DNA of 64,000 nt. Origin: Silvimonas amylolytica. GTDB lineage: Bacteria > Pseudomonadota > Gammaproteobacteria > Burkholderiales > Chitinibacteraceae. The notes under the pieces were generated by a model. It saw nothing but the letters and a program-made list of their open reading frames with translations, was not told the origin of the DNA and did not search any database. A program made the translations under genes and the position numbers. The stretch covers positions 1 to 64,000 of the forward strand of contig NZ_BMLY01000008.1 in assembly GCF_014645555.1 (NCBI RefSeq), in the 5' to 3' direction. This document shows positions 18,438 through 28,115 of the stretch, one piece after another. Within the stretch, counting starts at the first letter, position 1, and the number at the start of each line of letters is the position of its first letter.

Positions 18438-20375
18438 TCAATTCAAAGGACTGAAACGGGTGACAAAACGCGCCGTAGCCGCATTGCCTTCCAGATAGAT
18501 ACCGGTCCGCGTCCAGGGCTTGACGGAATCAGGCACCGCCCCCACGAAAACGCGCTGCAAAACCGGCCCGGACACACTCAACCGATAACTGTGTGCACCG
18601 CATTGCAAAACCGCAGACCAGCTGCCTTGCACGTTGTACACAGCAGTGTTTTTCCAGTACGAAAACGCCGTAGAGGCCGGCAAGGCGTCGCTACCATTGG
18701 CTGCGGCATCGGCCTTCACCTGGCAATTGGTGTTGTAGGTCATCCCTAGCCGCGCCTGCGTAGGCTGCTGGCGGGTGATCTCGACCGTATCGGTGAGCTC
18801 CTCCCCGCGAATGGACACTTGGCGCTGGGCCGAAGCATCCTTGCGCCAGGCGGGTTGCGCAGCAGCGGCGGCGCTGTCCGTCAGGCTGACAAAACGCCCT
18901 TCGGCGGGATACGGCAGCTGCCCGTCACCCTCTTCCAGCGGCACGTTATGCGATGGTCCAAGGCGGAAGTACCGCGCATGCAACGGTGAGCCGTAACCGA
19001 CCGTCCCGGGCGAGCGCAAAATCCAGTCGTCGCCATATTGCAGTTGCAGGTTCAAGCCTTCCTGGTGCGCATGCGAGCGGGACTTCTGCCCATAAACCAG
19101 CAGCGCATGCCATTGGCCATTGACCAGCTGGATGGCATCCAGCCCCGGAAAATGGGCCGTTTTAACAGCCGGGGCCGCTTCGGGCTTCGTGACCGCAGGC
19201 GGCGCGTCAAGGAGTGTGCTCCAGTCCCTGGTTTTTGCGGCATCCGCCAGCCCCATCCAGGTCGGCAAGACACGCCAGGATTGCAACCACAGCGGCCGGT
19301 TGGGGCTGGCCCGGTTGGGTTGCGTATCGTTCATGGCGGGGGTTACGCCGGGGCGGAAAGTCAGTTGTGCTGGCGCAATCATCAGGTTCTGTGCGCGCCA
19401 GAGCACATCTTTGAGCCCATCAAGCTGGTTACGCAAAGAGGCCGCCGTCAATACCGAGACCAGAGCCTGGACGACATATTCTTGATAAGACAGCGTGCCC
19501 TCAAACCAGAAGTCATCCGGTGACACGCCCGCATCCAGCAGCCCGCGCAAGCCCAACGGACCCTGCGTACCCGCCGCAATCCAGTCTTGTTTACCAAACT
19601 CCATGCCAGCCGCAGTGACTGCCGCGGACTCCCACACAGAGATGTTGTGCACCTGCCGGCGGGATTGCAGTTGCAAATCCACCATGGGCGCAAACAGATT
19701 GTTTTGCCAGTCGGTAATGCGCGATTGATCCACACCGCCGCGCAATAGCCGCACGATCTCGACCAGTGCAAACATCTGCACGGATTCATCCAGTGCCTGG
19801 CTAAACATGCGCGACTGGCCATTCCAGGTTTGCAGCGGGAACTTCTGGTAGTTACGGGCGTAGAAGTCCATCTGGGCGGCAGCCCAGTCGCGATAGCGGG
19901 TGTCCCCGTTCATCTTGTAAAAGCGCGCGGCATCCAGCATGCGATCAAGGTTGTACATGCGCGTCAGCGCGACCCATGCCGCGATCTGTTTTTGATTGCT
20001 GCCCGTCGCCGCCGGCATCGGTGTCGATGGCGTCCAGGTTAACCAGGCACCGGTGTTCAGATCCACATAGTCATGGCCCCAGCCCACAGCTTGAGCAGGA
20101 TCATCGTGTTGATCTTTCATCCAGGCATTCAGCGCATAACGGCGCTGGTTGATGAAATCTTGCCAGGCTGGATCACTGCCCATCAGATTACGGGCACGGT
20201 TCCAGTCTTCCTGCGCCTGACGGGCTGGCGCGTACGGACCGCTGCCTGCCTTGACTTCAGCCATCCGCGCGCGCACTGCTTGATCGTCCTCTGCCGCCAG
20301 GGCAAGGCCCGGCAGCAGCAATAACGCCAGCAAGCCAAAGAGAACATGTCGGTGTGCCAGATCAGGCCGTGCCAC
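18438..20375 (-). CDS. Heparinase II/III-family polysaccharide lyase-like protein
   Basis: The 645-residue protein begins at a GTG that overlaps the flippase gene by 14 bases; no in-frame ATG precedes the mature part. Residues 1-28 form a signal peptide (LLALLLLPGLALAA), so the enzyme is exported. An alpha/alpha toroid (about 60-380) with WNRARNL, VHNISVWESAAV and the conserved His/Tyr region is followed by a beta-sandwich starting near SRSHAHQEGLNLQLQYGDDWILRSPG, the heparinase II/III domain (PF07940 type). Such enzymes cleave uronic-acid polymers by beta-elimination. With algD in the operon, a periplasmic editor or degrader of the uronate-containing exopolymer is likely, comparable in role to AlgL or PelA. 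The substrate is inferred. Confidence 0.8.
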   Translation of the reverse strand: MARPDLAHRHVLFGLLALLLLPGLALAAEDDQAVRARMAEVKAGSGPYAPARQAQEDWNRARNLMGSDPAWQDFINQRRYALNAWMKDQHDDPAQAVGWGHDYVDLNTGAWLTWTPSTPMPAATGSNQKQIAAWVALTRMYNLDRMLDAARFYKMNGDTRYRDWAAAQMDFYARNYQKFPLQTWNGQSRMFSQALDESVQMFALVEIVRLLRGGVDQSRITDWQNNLFAPMVDLQLQSRRQVHNISVWESAAVTAAGMEFGKQDWIAAGTQGPLGLRGLLDAGVSPDDFWFEGTLSYQEYVVQALVSVLTAASLRNQLDGLKDVLWRAQNLMIAPAQLTFRPGVTPAMNDTQPNRASPNRPLWLQSWRVLPTWMGLADAAKTRDWSTLLDAPPAVTKPEAAPAVKTAHFPGLDAIQLVNGQWHALLVYGQKSRSHAHQEGLNLQLQYGDDWILRSPGTVGYGSPLHARYFRLGPSHNVPLEEGDGQLPYPAEGRFVSLTDSAAAAAQPAWRKDASAQRQVSIRGEELTDTVEITRQQPTQARLGMTYNTNCQVKADAAANGSDALPASTAFSYWKNTAVYNVQGSWSAVLQCGAHSYRLSVSGPVLQRVFVGAVPDSVKPWTRTGIYLEGNAATARFVTRFSPLN

Positions 20376-21849
20376 GTTTCATGCTCCTCACAGTGGACAG
20401 CAAGGTCAGCAGGCGCTGACGGGCAAACAACCAAAGGGTGGCGATGTACAACACCACACCGGCGCAGCCTTTGAACACGAGCGCCATCAGGGCGGGCATG
20501 CTGGCGCACGGCTCTTTGAGCAATGCCACCCCTGCCGCCATCACCAGCACGGCCAAGGCAAACGGCATGATCCGTTTCAGTAGCTCCGGCAATGACAAGC
20601 CCAAGGCGGAACGCGTCAACCAGAAGCTCAGCGGCATGGGAACCAGCAGAGCCAGCACGTAGCCTTGAATGATCACCTGCAGGGAATACCGGTGAGAGAA
20701 CCAGATGCTGATCAGCACAGCCACCGCTTTAAACGATGACAACATCAGCGAGTGCGATGGCTTGCCGCAAGCATTGAGAATGGTGCTGTCGTAATACTGG
20801 ATCGACTGCACCGCACCCACCAGCGCCAGCGGAAACAGAATGTTTTCACTGCCAGCCCAACGTGCGCCAAACGCCACGTGACACATTTCCGGTGCCAGCA
20901 CCGCCACGAGTATCCATACCGGAACGGCAAAGAAAACCGTCATGGACACCGACTGGTAATACGCCTCACGTAAACGAACCCGATCTCCGGCAATCCGCGA
21001 AAAAGCCGGCATGGCGACATCCAGCAAGACGGAAGCCAGCAACTGGGCAAAGATGTAATACAACTTGGAGCCCACGGAATACATGCCCAGCGCAACCACG
21101 CCCATCCAGAAACCCACGGCCAGATCCAGCACCCGGTAGGCCCCGAACTCGATCACGCGGATACCCAGAATATTGAGCCCGAACCGGCTCATCTGCCCCA
21201 GACCATTGAAGTCCAGTTCACGGGACGGATACCAGCGCGAACGCCACCACAACATGGCCAGATTCGTGACCGCCGCCACCAGCAATTGCGCGACCAGCGC
21301 CCAGACACCAAAGCCAAGGCTCGCCAGCACCACACCCACCACACCGCCAGCAATGGTCGAAACCAGACCGCGCATGGCCAGACGTTTGAACTGAAAATCC
21401 CGCCGGAACAACGCCAGTTGGCAAAAACCCAGCGCATTGATCAACAAGGAGAGGCTGCCAATCCGCAAAATGGAGATCAGCCCCGGAATGTTCATCGCAT
21501 GTTCAATCACCGGTGCGAGCAACCAGATGCAGCCCACCACCACCAGGGACAACAAAAAGTTAACCAGAAACACCGTGTTGAGTTGCCCCTGGGACACATT
21601 CGGCCGCTGCACGATCGCATCGCCCAGGCCTTGATCAACAAACAGTTCAAGGAAAGAAAAAACAGCAAAAGCCGCGGCAAAGGCACCAATAGAGGCTGGC
21701 TCCAGCAAGCGCACCAGCTGGAAATAAATGACAAAACCAACCAGCCGGCCTCCCCAATTGCGGATTGCCGACCAGATCAGGCCGGAGCGCACCTTGCCGG
21801 CAACGGCATCCTTGCCCAGCACCGCGACTCCCTCGATCTGGCTGCTCAT
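20362..21849 (-). CDS. Wzx/WzxC-type polysaccharide flippase
   Basis: A 495-residue membrane protein of the MOP flippase superfamily, with about 14 hydrophobic helices. The start SGLIWSAIRNWGGRLVGFVIYFQLVRLLEPASIGAFA and the following VDQGLGDAIVQRPN are characteristic of the WzxC/polysaccharide_synt_3 branch. It moves the undecaprenyl-linked repeat unit from the cytoplasmic to the periplasmic face, where the Wzy-like polymerase acts. It overlaps the lyase gene by 14 bases, implying coupled translation. Confidence 0.88.
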   Translation of the reverse strand: MSSQIEGVAVLGKDAVAGKVRSGLIWSAIRNWGGRLVGFVIYFQLVRLLEPASIGAFAAAFAVFSFLELFVDQGLGDAIVQRPNVSQGQLNTVFLVNFLLSLVVVGCIWLLAPVIEHAMNIPGLISILRIGSLSLLINALGFCQLALFRRDFQFKRLAMRGLVSTIAGGVVGVVLASLGFGVWALVAQLLVAAVTNLAMLWWRSRWYPSRELDFNGLGQMSRFGLNILGIRVIEFGAYRVLDLAVGFWMGVVALGMYSVGSKLYYIFAQLLASVLLDVAMPAFSRIAGDRVRLREAYYQSVSMTVFFAVPVWILVAVLAPEMCHVAFGARWAGSENILFPLALVGAVQSIQYYDSTILNACGKPSHSLMLSSFKAVAVLISIWFSHRYSLQVIIQGYVLALLVPMPLSFWLTRSALGLSLPELLKRIMPFALAVLVMAAGVALLKEPCASMPALMALVFKGCAGVVLYIATLWLFARQRLLTLLSTVRSMKRGTA

Positions 21850-21932
21850 GCGAGGACCTCCAGGATCAAGGCAAGGCCGGCCAGATGATCATCAACGGGT
21901 TTAGCAAACCGGAACATGGCAATACCTCTGGC

Positions 21933-22988
21933 TCAGGCAATGATGCGAGAGACCGGCTTGAGAAACACAAAGCGGTCTATCACTTGTTTGAGCAGCACGG
22001 GTAACAGCAGCCCGGCGCAGAACGTCACCAGCAACAGCAAGAACATCCAGTTGCCGGTGTATGGAAAAAACTTGATGAACACCCCTTTGGCCAGACCGAT
22101 GAAGATCGTGTTGAAGAGATAAATCACCATGGAGTTGCGACCAAAGAAATACAGAAGCTTGTCTTGCCCCAGAAATGGCAAGCGGACGAGACCATGCAAA
22201 GCAAACAACGAGAGTCCACCCACAACAAACATGGTGTAGGGGCCATCGTTCATGCTGATCGCTGCGCACACAAACAGCACCAGCGCCACCCAGGTCATGC
22301 GATCCAGCCAGGCCAGGCTTTGTGCCCGATACAGCGCCATGGCGCCGCCCGCCAGGAAAAACACAAAGAAACGGGCAATCCGGTCCAGATAAAAGTCGTC
22401 TGTGACGGGCGCAAAATGCAGCAAGGCAGCCAGCGCGACCAACAACAAAATGCGGCCGCCAGACAAGCGCCACAGCACCGGCGTAAGCAAGGAGTACACA
22501 AACAGCACCAGCACATACCAGACTGAAAGAGCCGGGCTGTCTTCAGTCTGAAAGAACAGGTGGTAGTACCCTGCCCAGTACCCATCGGGGCGGTCTTGCA
22601 CATACAGATAAAAGCCCGCCAGATACTTACCGGTAATGATCAATACGCCAAACAGCACGAATGGCAGCAACAGACGATTGGCCCGGCGTTTCATGTACTG
22701 GCCGAACGCGTTGCCCCAGGTGGTCTGCGCCCCCGTCAGGAAAAACACAAACCCGCTCAGGTACATAAAGAACGGCATATGAAAGTAATAAATGGTGTGC
22801 TTGACCCATTCATACCAGGCCGGCTCAGACAAGGTGTCGTAACGCAGCAAATGCCCCAGCACCACCAGAATGATGGCCAGCCCCTTGCCTCGCTCGATAT
22901 CGGGCCAGCGCGTGCTGGCCGCTTCCCGACCGGGGGCATTGGCCAGGATCTGGCCGGGGTACATGGCGGATGCAGATTCCTGGGTCAT
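21933..22988 (-). CDS. Acyltransferase 3 family membrane protein
   Basis: A 351-residue protein with about ten membrane helices. It has the family hallmark of an early helix, GLAIILVVLGHLLRYDT, with a conserved His followed by Arg (about residues 46-49), and YYFHMPFFMYLSGFVF. Acyltransferase 3 proteins O-acetylate or O-acylate sugars of surface polysaccharides at the membrane. The start codon overlaps the stop of the upstream GT2 gene (ATGA). It is one of two acyltransferases in this operon, so the polymer may carry more than one acyl decoration. Confidence 0.87.
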   Translation of the reverse strand: MTQESASAMYPGQILANAPGREAASTRWPDIERGKGLAIILVVLGHLLRYDTLSEPAWYEWVKHTIYYFHMPFFMYLSGFVFFLTGAQTTWGNAFGQYMKRRANRLLLPFVLFGVLIITGKYLAGFYLYVQDRPDGYWAGYYHLFFQTEDSPALSVWYVLVLFVYSLLTPVLWRLSGGRILLLVALAALLHFAPVTDDFYLDRIARFFVFFLAGGAMALYRAQSLAWLDRMTWVALVLFVCAAISMNDGPYTMFVVGGLSLFALHGLVRLPFLGQDKLLYFFGRNSMVIYLFNTIFIGLAKGVFIKFFPYTGNWMFLLLLVTFCAGLLLPVLLKQVIDRFVFLKPVSRIIA

Positions 22989-23896
22989 TGGCTACTGACC
23001 TCCGGTTCTGGCTGAGAGCGGCCCTGCAAACCCACACGGACCGAATGCAACCAGTCGCGCGGTGCAAAGTCGCCGGTCGCTACCATGTACAGGCCGACGG
23101 CAATCTTGCGCAGCGCCTGCACCGCAACGCCCGGGTCACCCGAAGAACGGGCGATGGCATACAAGCTGCCCGTAAAGTAGCGGGCCCGCAGCGTCCGGTT
23201 TTTGTCACGATGCCCAACCAGCGGTGCATCCAGCCAAAGCGCATTGCCCTTGGCATGGGCGCGGGCGCGCAGGGCGAAATCCAGATCCTCGCCGCCGTTG
23301 AGTGCAGCGCCCACGCCAAGACGCTCATCAAAGTAGCGCACGTGTTCAACCACCGACGCCCGCACAAACAGGGTGTTGGAGGACGCATTGATCACAAATT
23401 GTTTAGAACCCGGCCGCCGGGCCAGCGCCAACCCGCCCGGACATTCTTTGATGGTCACCGGGCTGGAGGCATAGCGGCAAATGATGACCCCCAGCTGTGC
23501 ATCCCGGGCAAACAGCGTGGCGATGGCACTGAGAGTGCCGTCCGGATACCAGGCATCGTCATCCGGAAAACAAACCGTCCGGGCATGGGCCAGCACGCCA
23601 TCGGCATGCACGCGTCGCAGCATCATGTTGCGCGCGGCCGAGAGTGACACCTGCCGGTCCACGCGCATCAATTCAGTATATTCAGGTACTTCAGGGGCTG
23701 GTTCGTCGGCCTGACAACGTTGCAGCAGCAGGTAATGGCGTACCCGCAGGCCATGTTCGGCCACGCTGTTCTTCACGCTCTCAATCAGCCGTTCCAGTTC
23801 ATCGCGGCGGCCACCTTGATAGTCGCACGTGGTCAGCAGGACAAAATCGAGCATGGCTTCCTGCGAATTCTGGATCACAGTGGGGATGGGGGTCAT
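22985..23896 (-). CDS. GT2-like glycosyltransferase
   Basis: The product has 303 residues from the ATG at 23896, whose codon overlaps the stop of the upstream acyltransferase (ATGA); a longer frame to 23968 lies entirely inside that gene and is not used. FVLLTTCDYQGGRRDELERLIESV opens a GT-A fold; CFPDDDAWYPDGTLSA (about residue 108) is the metal-binding acidic motif; and NGGEDLDFALRARA (about residue 220) is the catalytic-base ED motif of GT2. The donor is unknown. It is in the middle of the acyltransferase-GT-acyltransferase block. Confidence 0.82.
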   Translation of the reverse strand: MTPIPTVIQNSQEAMLDFVLLTTCDYQGGRRDELERLIESVKNSVAEHGLRVRHYLLLQRCQADEPAPEVPEYTELMRVDRQVSLSAARNMMLRRVHADGVLAHARTVCFPDDDAWYPDGTLSAIATLFARDAQLGVIICRYASSPVTIKECPGGLALARRPGSKQFVINASSNTLFVRASVVEHVRYFDERLGVGAALNGGEDLDFALRARAHAKGNALWLDAPLVGHRDKNRTLRARYFTGSLYAIARSSGDPGVAVQALRKIAVGLYMVATGDFAPRDWLHSVRVGLQGRSQPEPEVSSQ

Positions 23897-25047
23897 ACAC
23901 GGCCTCCGGTCAGCACCGCCAGAACGCGCGGCATCACAATACGCATGGCACTCCAGACGGCCAGACAAATGGCGATCACCAACGGCGGAATCAGGAAATA
24001 CAGCAGCAGCGCGCCATCAGCATCCGGGCGCACGACGTAATAGATCAGTTTGCGCACGCCCATCATCAGTGGCTCATGGGCGGCGAACACAAAGAAGCTG
24101 GCGCCCGCGCCCCACATCAATGCCCTGAACAACGCAGATTGCTCAGAGATACGTCCGACCAGCCAGTAAATGCTGGCCAGTCCGGACAGAATCATCAGTT
24201 GGTGGGGTACCGCGCCCAAGCCCAGATCGTTGACTTCATTGGCCGTCGACACGCAAGCGAGCAACAGCGTCAGTGCGCTCAGCCATGGGCCGAGCCGGTC
24301 CAGTCCGGCCAGACCAATGCGGTGATACGCGATGTAGGCACCGGCAACAAAAAACAGCGGCGGTTCATCAAATGGCGGAATACCGGGTAACAACTGCAAA
24401 AACCACGCCGCCAGCATCAAGGCCATGACCACGTGGCTGGCGTAGCGCAGCAGCCAGTAAAGCGGCAGAGAGAGCAGCACCATGACCATCAAGTCACGGA
24501 TAAACCAGAACTGGTAGGCCGCCGGGTAAGTGCGCCAGCCGATGAAAGCATTCAGCCAGTCCATGGCATCGAAACGGGCCACCGGTACGTTCTGCCCGGA
24601 GATAAAGCCGCTGGCGGCCGGCACGCTTTGTAATGCAGCGTAGAACCCGATCACCAGCAGGTTCCACAAGATGTAGGGCACCAGCAGGGTCGGAACGCGT
24701 TTCTTCAGACGGGTTGCATAGCCTTGCAGCGTGCCCTGGAAATTCCAGAAGAACATGTATCCGGAAATCAGGAAAAAACCGGGTACCGCCAGGCGGCACA
24801 GTTCCTGAGAGAAAAACTCCCGCACCATCCAGGACGTGGGAGATGAATACATGTTGCCAATACGAAAGGACGACAGCCCGACCGTAGTCACAAAGCTGTG
24901 GATGTACACCACCGCCACGATCAGCGGAAAGCGCAATAGTGCAAAGCGCACCGAGATATCGGCGGGCACAGGTGCAGCAGCGGCACTTGCCTCTCTCTGG
25001 CCCTGGCCGGTCGACGCGGGCATCAACTGGCTGTCAAAGGCACTCAT
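23893..25047 (-). CDS. Acyltransferase 3 family membrane protein
   Basis: A 384-residue multi-spanning protein. After an Ala-rich N-terminus of about 30 residues, RFPLIVAVVYIHSF (about 39-52) matches the first family helix with the catalytic His, and RLAVPGFFLISGYMFFWN matches the second. Roughly ten helices follow. It probably acylates the exopolysaccharide or its lipid-linked unit. A 170-base gap with no recognisable signal separates it from the polymerase gene upstream. Confidence 0.85.
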   Translation of the reverse strand: MSAFDSQLMPASTGQGQREASAAAAPVPADISVRFALLRFPLIVAVVYIHSFVTTVGLSSFRIGNMYSSPTSWMVREFFSQELCRLAVPGFFLISGYMFFWNFQGTLQGYATRLKKRVPTLLVPYILWNLLVIGFYAALQSVPAASGFISGQNVPVARFDAMDWLNAFIGWRTYPAAYQFWFIRDLMVMVLLSLPLYWLLRYASHVVMALMLAAWFLQLLPGIPPFDEPPLFFVAGAYIAYHRIGLAGLDRLGPWLSALTLLLACVSTANEVNDLGLGAVPHQLMILSGLASIYWLVGRISEQSALFRALMWGAGASFFVFAAHEPLMMGVRKLIYYVVRPDADGALLLYFLIPPLVIAICLAVWSAMRIVMPRVLAVLTGGRV

Positions 25048-25217
25048 GCATGCCTCCGGTGGCCAAAACGCAATCGTTGCAAGACGGTTGCATGGTCAGG
25101 TTTCTCCCTTGTCCAGTCTGTCGATCCAGGCAAACCCCGCTTGTGGCCAGGTTTGCCCTGTTTGGTTTCTTGTGCTGGTCCAGCCTCCCGGCCGGCCAGG
25201 AACTCCTCCACCTTCAT

Positions 25218-26519
25218 TCAGCTTGTGACCCGGCGTGCGGCACGCACGCGCGGATTGCCATTCATGGCTTGTGGTCCGGCCCAGCCCGTCATGGCAACGG
25301 GGGCCTCGCGCTTTTTCTGGTGAATCGGGTCTGCCAGGGCGACGCCGCATAAGCCGGCGACCAGAATCATGAAGCAGCTGGTCGCGGTGATTGTGTTGTC
25401 GGAATACGAATCCATGAGATACATGGCCACGGTGACAAAGAACGCCAGACGGTTGCCATTGCGCGGGTCCAGCAGTAGACGGCCGAATATGGCCAGGAAC
25501 AACACCAGGAAGATGCCGGCACCGACATACCCCAGTTCTACAGCCATACGCAGGTATTCGTTATGGGCTGCAACCGTGCCGGTAAAGTGCGAAACACTCT
25601 CCGGGATCAGCAGTCCATGGTGACCAAAGCCCACGCCCGTCCACGGGTAACGCTCTAGCGAGGCCAGCAGGGAGTTCCACATCAGTTCGCGACCGCTGGA
25701 GCCGCCCGCTTCAAGCCGGGTAATCAGTTCCCCGCCGAACACGGCAAAAAAGGTTGCCAGCACCGCGATACCGTAAACCACCAGAATCAGCCGCCACACG
25801 CCAGAACGCAGGCCAGAGAACAAAATGACGCTGACGGCGATCAGGGCTGCCGCAGAAGGCATCCGTGTAGCCGTGAGGATGGTGATGGCCAGATTGATCG
25901 CGGTCAGCACAATGCAGCGGCGATCAAACAGGGTGGTCAGAAAGGCCGCCGCGATGCTGCCAGCAAACCCGGCCGCAGCCAGAAAGGCCGGAATGGAGTT
26001 ACCCTGCAAACGGGTCACGCCGGTGTAGTCATGCGCCAGAACTGAACCGATCCCGCCCAACTGGTACACACCGCCCAGCGCCACCATGCCAATCGGCACG
26101 ATGGTCAGCGTCCACAACATGAGCTTGCGCTCGCGCTGGGTCGGCCAGGCACACATGAACGACATCACGGCAAAGAAGGAAATGATGGCTTGGGCGTAAC
26201 GGAACCAGGAAAAGTCCGGGAAACTGGTCAGCAAACCAAACCCCCAGGTCAGAACCACGATGCCGCCGAACAAGCCCAGATTGGTCCAGTCCGGCTTGCG
26301 CGTCCGCAAATAGGCAATCCCCGTCAGCAAGAACAAAAAGCGTTCGACCGAGTTCAGACTGCCCAGACCCAGCAACACGCCTGGGTTGATCATCATGAAG
26401 CTATTGGCAAACAACCAATAGTTGCGAAAGCGCTTCCAGGCCTTATCCGGCTTGGGTCTGGCTTGCTCTTCGCGAAACGCCAGCGAGGGCTGTGGGCGCA
26501 TCTGCCGTATTGCCGTCAT
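25218..26519 (-). CDS. O-antigen ligase/polymerase family protein (Wzy-like)
   Basis: A 433-residue inner-membrane protein with about 11-12 helices. The large periplasmic loop of the Wzy_C domain includes SSGRELMWNSLLASLERYPWTGVGFGHHGLL and HNEYLRMAVELGYVGAGIF (about residues 282-355), the classic signature with a conserved Arg and the HN-x-Y-L motif. It polymerises repeat units at the periplasmic face (or ligates them). In exosortase B clusters this is the exopolysaccharide polymerase. The start codon overlaps the epsI stop by 4 bases. Confidence 0.88.
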   Translation of the reverse strand: MTAIRQMRPQPSLAFREEQARPKPDKAWKRFRNYWLFANSFMMINPGVLLGLGSLNSVERFLFLLTGIAYLRTRKPDWTNLGLFGGIVVLTWGFGLLTSFPDFSWFRYAQAIISFFAVMSFMCAWPTQRERKLMLWTLTIVPIGMVALGGVYQLGGIGSVLAHDYTGVTRLQGNSIPAFLAAAGFAGSIAAAFLTTLFDRRCIVLTAINLAITILTATRMPSAAALIAVSVILFSGLRSGVWRLILVVYGIAVLATFFAVFGGELITRLEAGGSSGRELMWNSLLASLERYPWTGVGFGHHGLLIPESVSHFTGTVAAHNEYLRMAVELGYVGAGIFLVLFLAIFGRLLLDPRNGNRLAFFVTVAMYLMDSYSDNTITATSCFMILVAGLCGVALADPIHQKKREAPVAMTGWAGPQAMNGNPRVRAARRVTS

Positions 26520-27211
26520 GAATGCTGCCCCATCATCATGCGCAGCCCCTCTGCCGAGAGGGTTTTGTTCATGGCGTGGATAAACGAATCCTGCATGGCA
26601 TAGGCGCGACCGGTATCGGCATCGATGCTGGAGACACGCACCAGAACGCCGTCCGGAATCTGCCCTTTCAGGCCATATTCAATCTGCAGCCACTTACGAT
26701 GCGTCGTCTCGTTGGCGACAATATCGCCCACGGTGATCCAGTAGGTGATGGGCTCAATACGCGGCCCAGCCTGAGCCAGCACACGCTTGACGGGCAACGG
26801 CCCGGACGGATTGAGCACGGTTGCGTTGGAGCGGTCTGACAGCGCAAAGCCCTGCGCCGCGTAGCAGACTTCCGGGTTATGCAGACGCAGCGAATCGGTT
26901 TGCTGCTTGCCGTAGGCAATGGACAACATGAGCGCATAGCCTTGCGGGTTCACATAAATGCGGGACAGCGTCTGTGAATAAAACTTGTCTAGCGCCGCCT
27001 GCACGTCTGGCGAGATCACGGCTTTATCGCCGCCGGGCACCATCTGCCATTCGCCAATGCGCGCGGGAAGCGTGTTTTCCAGCTCAACGCCCTGCCGGCC
27101 ATCTGCCATCAGATGATGCGGCGTAAATGTCCAGGCCAGGACGGGGCCAGCAGTAATCAACACGGCCAGCAGTACCGGGCGCCATTGCAAAGTGGGCAAG
27201 GCCAGCGTCAT
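26516..27211 (-). CDS. epsI: EpsI, exosortase-associated protein
   Basis: The 231-residue protein has one N-terminal membrane anchor (about residues 12-28) and a periplasmic domain with LENTLPARIGEWQMV and LRLHNPEVCYAAQGF, hallmarks of the EpsI family (PF11984) that accompanies exosortases or is fused to them. Cys in HNPEVCY is conserved. The exact role is unknown; it is needed for exopolysaccharide production in related systems. It overlaps both neighbours (xrtB upstream, polymerase downstream) by 4 bases, so the three are translated as a coupled set. Confidence 0.9.
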   Translation of the reverse strand: MTLALPTLQWRPVLLAVLITAGPVLAWTFTPHHLMADGRQGVELENTLPARIGEWQMVPGGDKAVISPDVQAALDKFYSQTLSRIYVNPQGYALMLSIAYGKQQTDSLRLHNPEVCYAAQGFALSDRSNATVLNPSGPLPVKRVLAQAGPRIEPITYWITVGDIVANETTHRKWLQIEYGLKGQIPDGVLVRVSSIDADTGRAYAMQDSFIHAMNKTLSAEGLRMMMGQHS

Positions 27212-28086
27212 TGCAGGCTCCTTTTGGTCGCGTGACGACCCATGCGCATCAGGATTTCACCCAGCGTGCCGACCAGCACCAGTGCCACCACAAACACGGT
27301 CAACCCCGCTGCGGTGTGCATGAAGCCCTGACCGGCCGCGTCACCGCGGTAGTAAGTCAGCAACACCAGCGCCATCACGCGTACGACGTTGGCAATAAAG
27401 GCAATGGGCAACAGCGCCAGGATGATGATCACACGCTGCCACCAGTGGGGCGGCTGCGTGATATGCACAAACAGGAAACCCAGCGCCGACAGGCTGAACA
27501 TGGAGTTGAGACCGGAACACGCATCCGCCACCAGCAACTGGTACTGGCCAATATTGAGGACCACCCCGTTGCGGGCAATGGGATAGCCAGCCCAATACAA
27601 CACCGCTTCTGCCACGTGTGACACCGACTCTTTCAGTCCTGCGGTGATCGCATCAATTACGGGCCCGGGCAAAGGCAGCAAATACAGCATGAAAAACAGT
27701 GGAAACCACATCACCCGTACACCAGCCCAGCCCTTTTCCAGCAGCAACCATCCGGATACCAGCAAGATGAACGATCCGGTTTCCAGGAAGTAAATACCTT
27801 GCGAGCGGCCCAAGCCGTAACTGAGCGCAAAACCCAGTAGCGCAGCCCAGCCCAACCCGCTGGATCGATCCGGCAACGCCGCCAGAGCCCCGCGCTTGCG
27901 CCAGAACAGCCACAACACCAGCACCAGAATAATCGGACCATGTTCCTGATCAGGCGTGGCCCACAACGTATTCATCAGCGTATACAGCGTGGGTAGCAGC
28001 GCACTGGCAAACGCCAGCACAGCCAGGCGGCGTCCGTTGAACAGACCTGGCAGGGCAAACTGCGGAGTAACCGGAATGCGATCCAT
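27208..28086 (-). CDS. xrtB: Exosortase B
   Basis: The product has 292 residues from the ATG at 28086; the frame also opens at a TTG at 28104, which I judge less likely. It is an eight-helix inner-membrane protease/transpeptidase that recognises PEP-CTERM tails. The catalytic triad is complete: Cys190 in ADACSGLNS, Arg236 in NVVRVMAL and His257 in GFMHTAAG. The sequence corresponds to the EpsH/exosortase B type embedded in Methylobacillus-like eps operons. The PEP-CTERM protein at 12844-13440 is the only visible candidate substrate. Its 3' end overlaps epsI by 4 bases. Confidence 0.93.
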   Translation of the reverse strand: MDRIPVTPQFALPGLFNGRRLAVLAFASALLPTLYTLMNTLWATPDQEHGPIILVLVLWLFWRKRGALAALPDRSSGLGWAALLGFALSYGLGRSQGIYFLETGSFILLVSGWLLLEKGWAGVRVMWFPLFFMLYLLPLPGPVIDAITAGLKESVSHVAEAVLYWAGYPIARNGVVLNIGQYQLLVADACSGLNSMFSLSALGFLFVHITQPPHWWQRVIIILALLPIAFIANVVRVMALVLLTYYRGDAAGQGFMHTAAGLTVFVVALVLVGTLGEILMRMGRHATKRSLQ

Positions 28087-28115
28087 AAGGCTGGCCTTTT
28101 GCAAACTTTCCGGGC

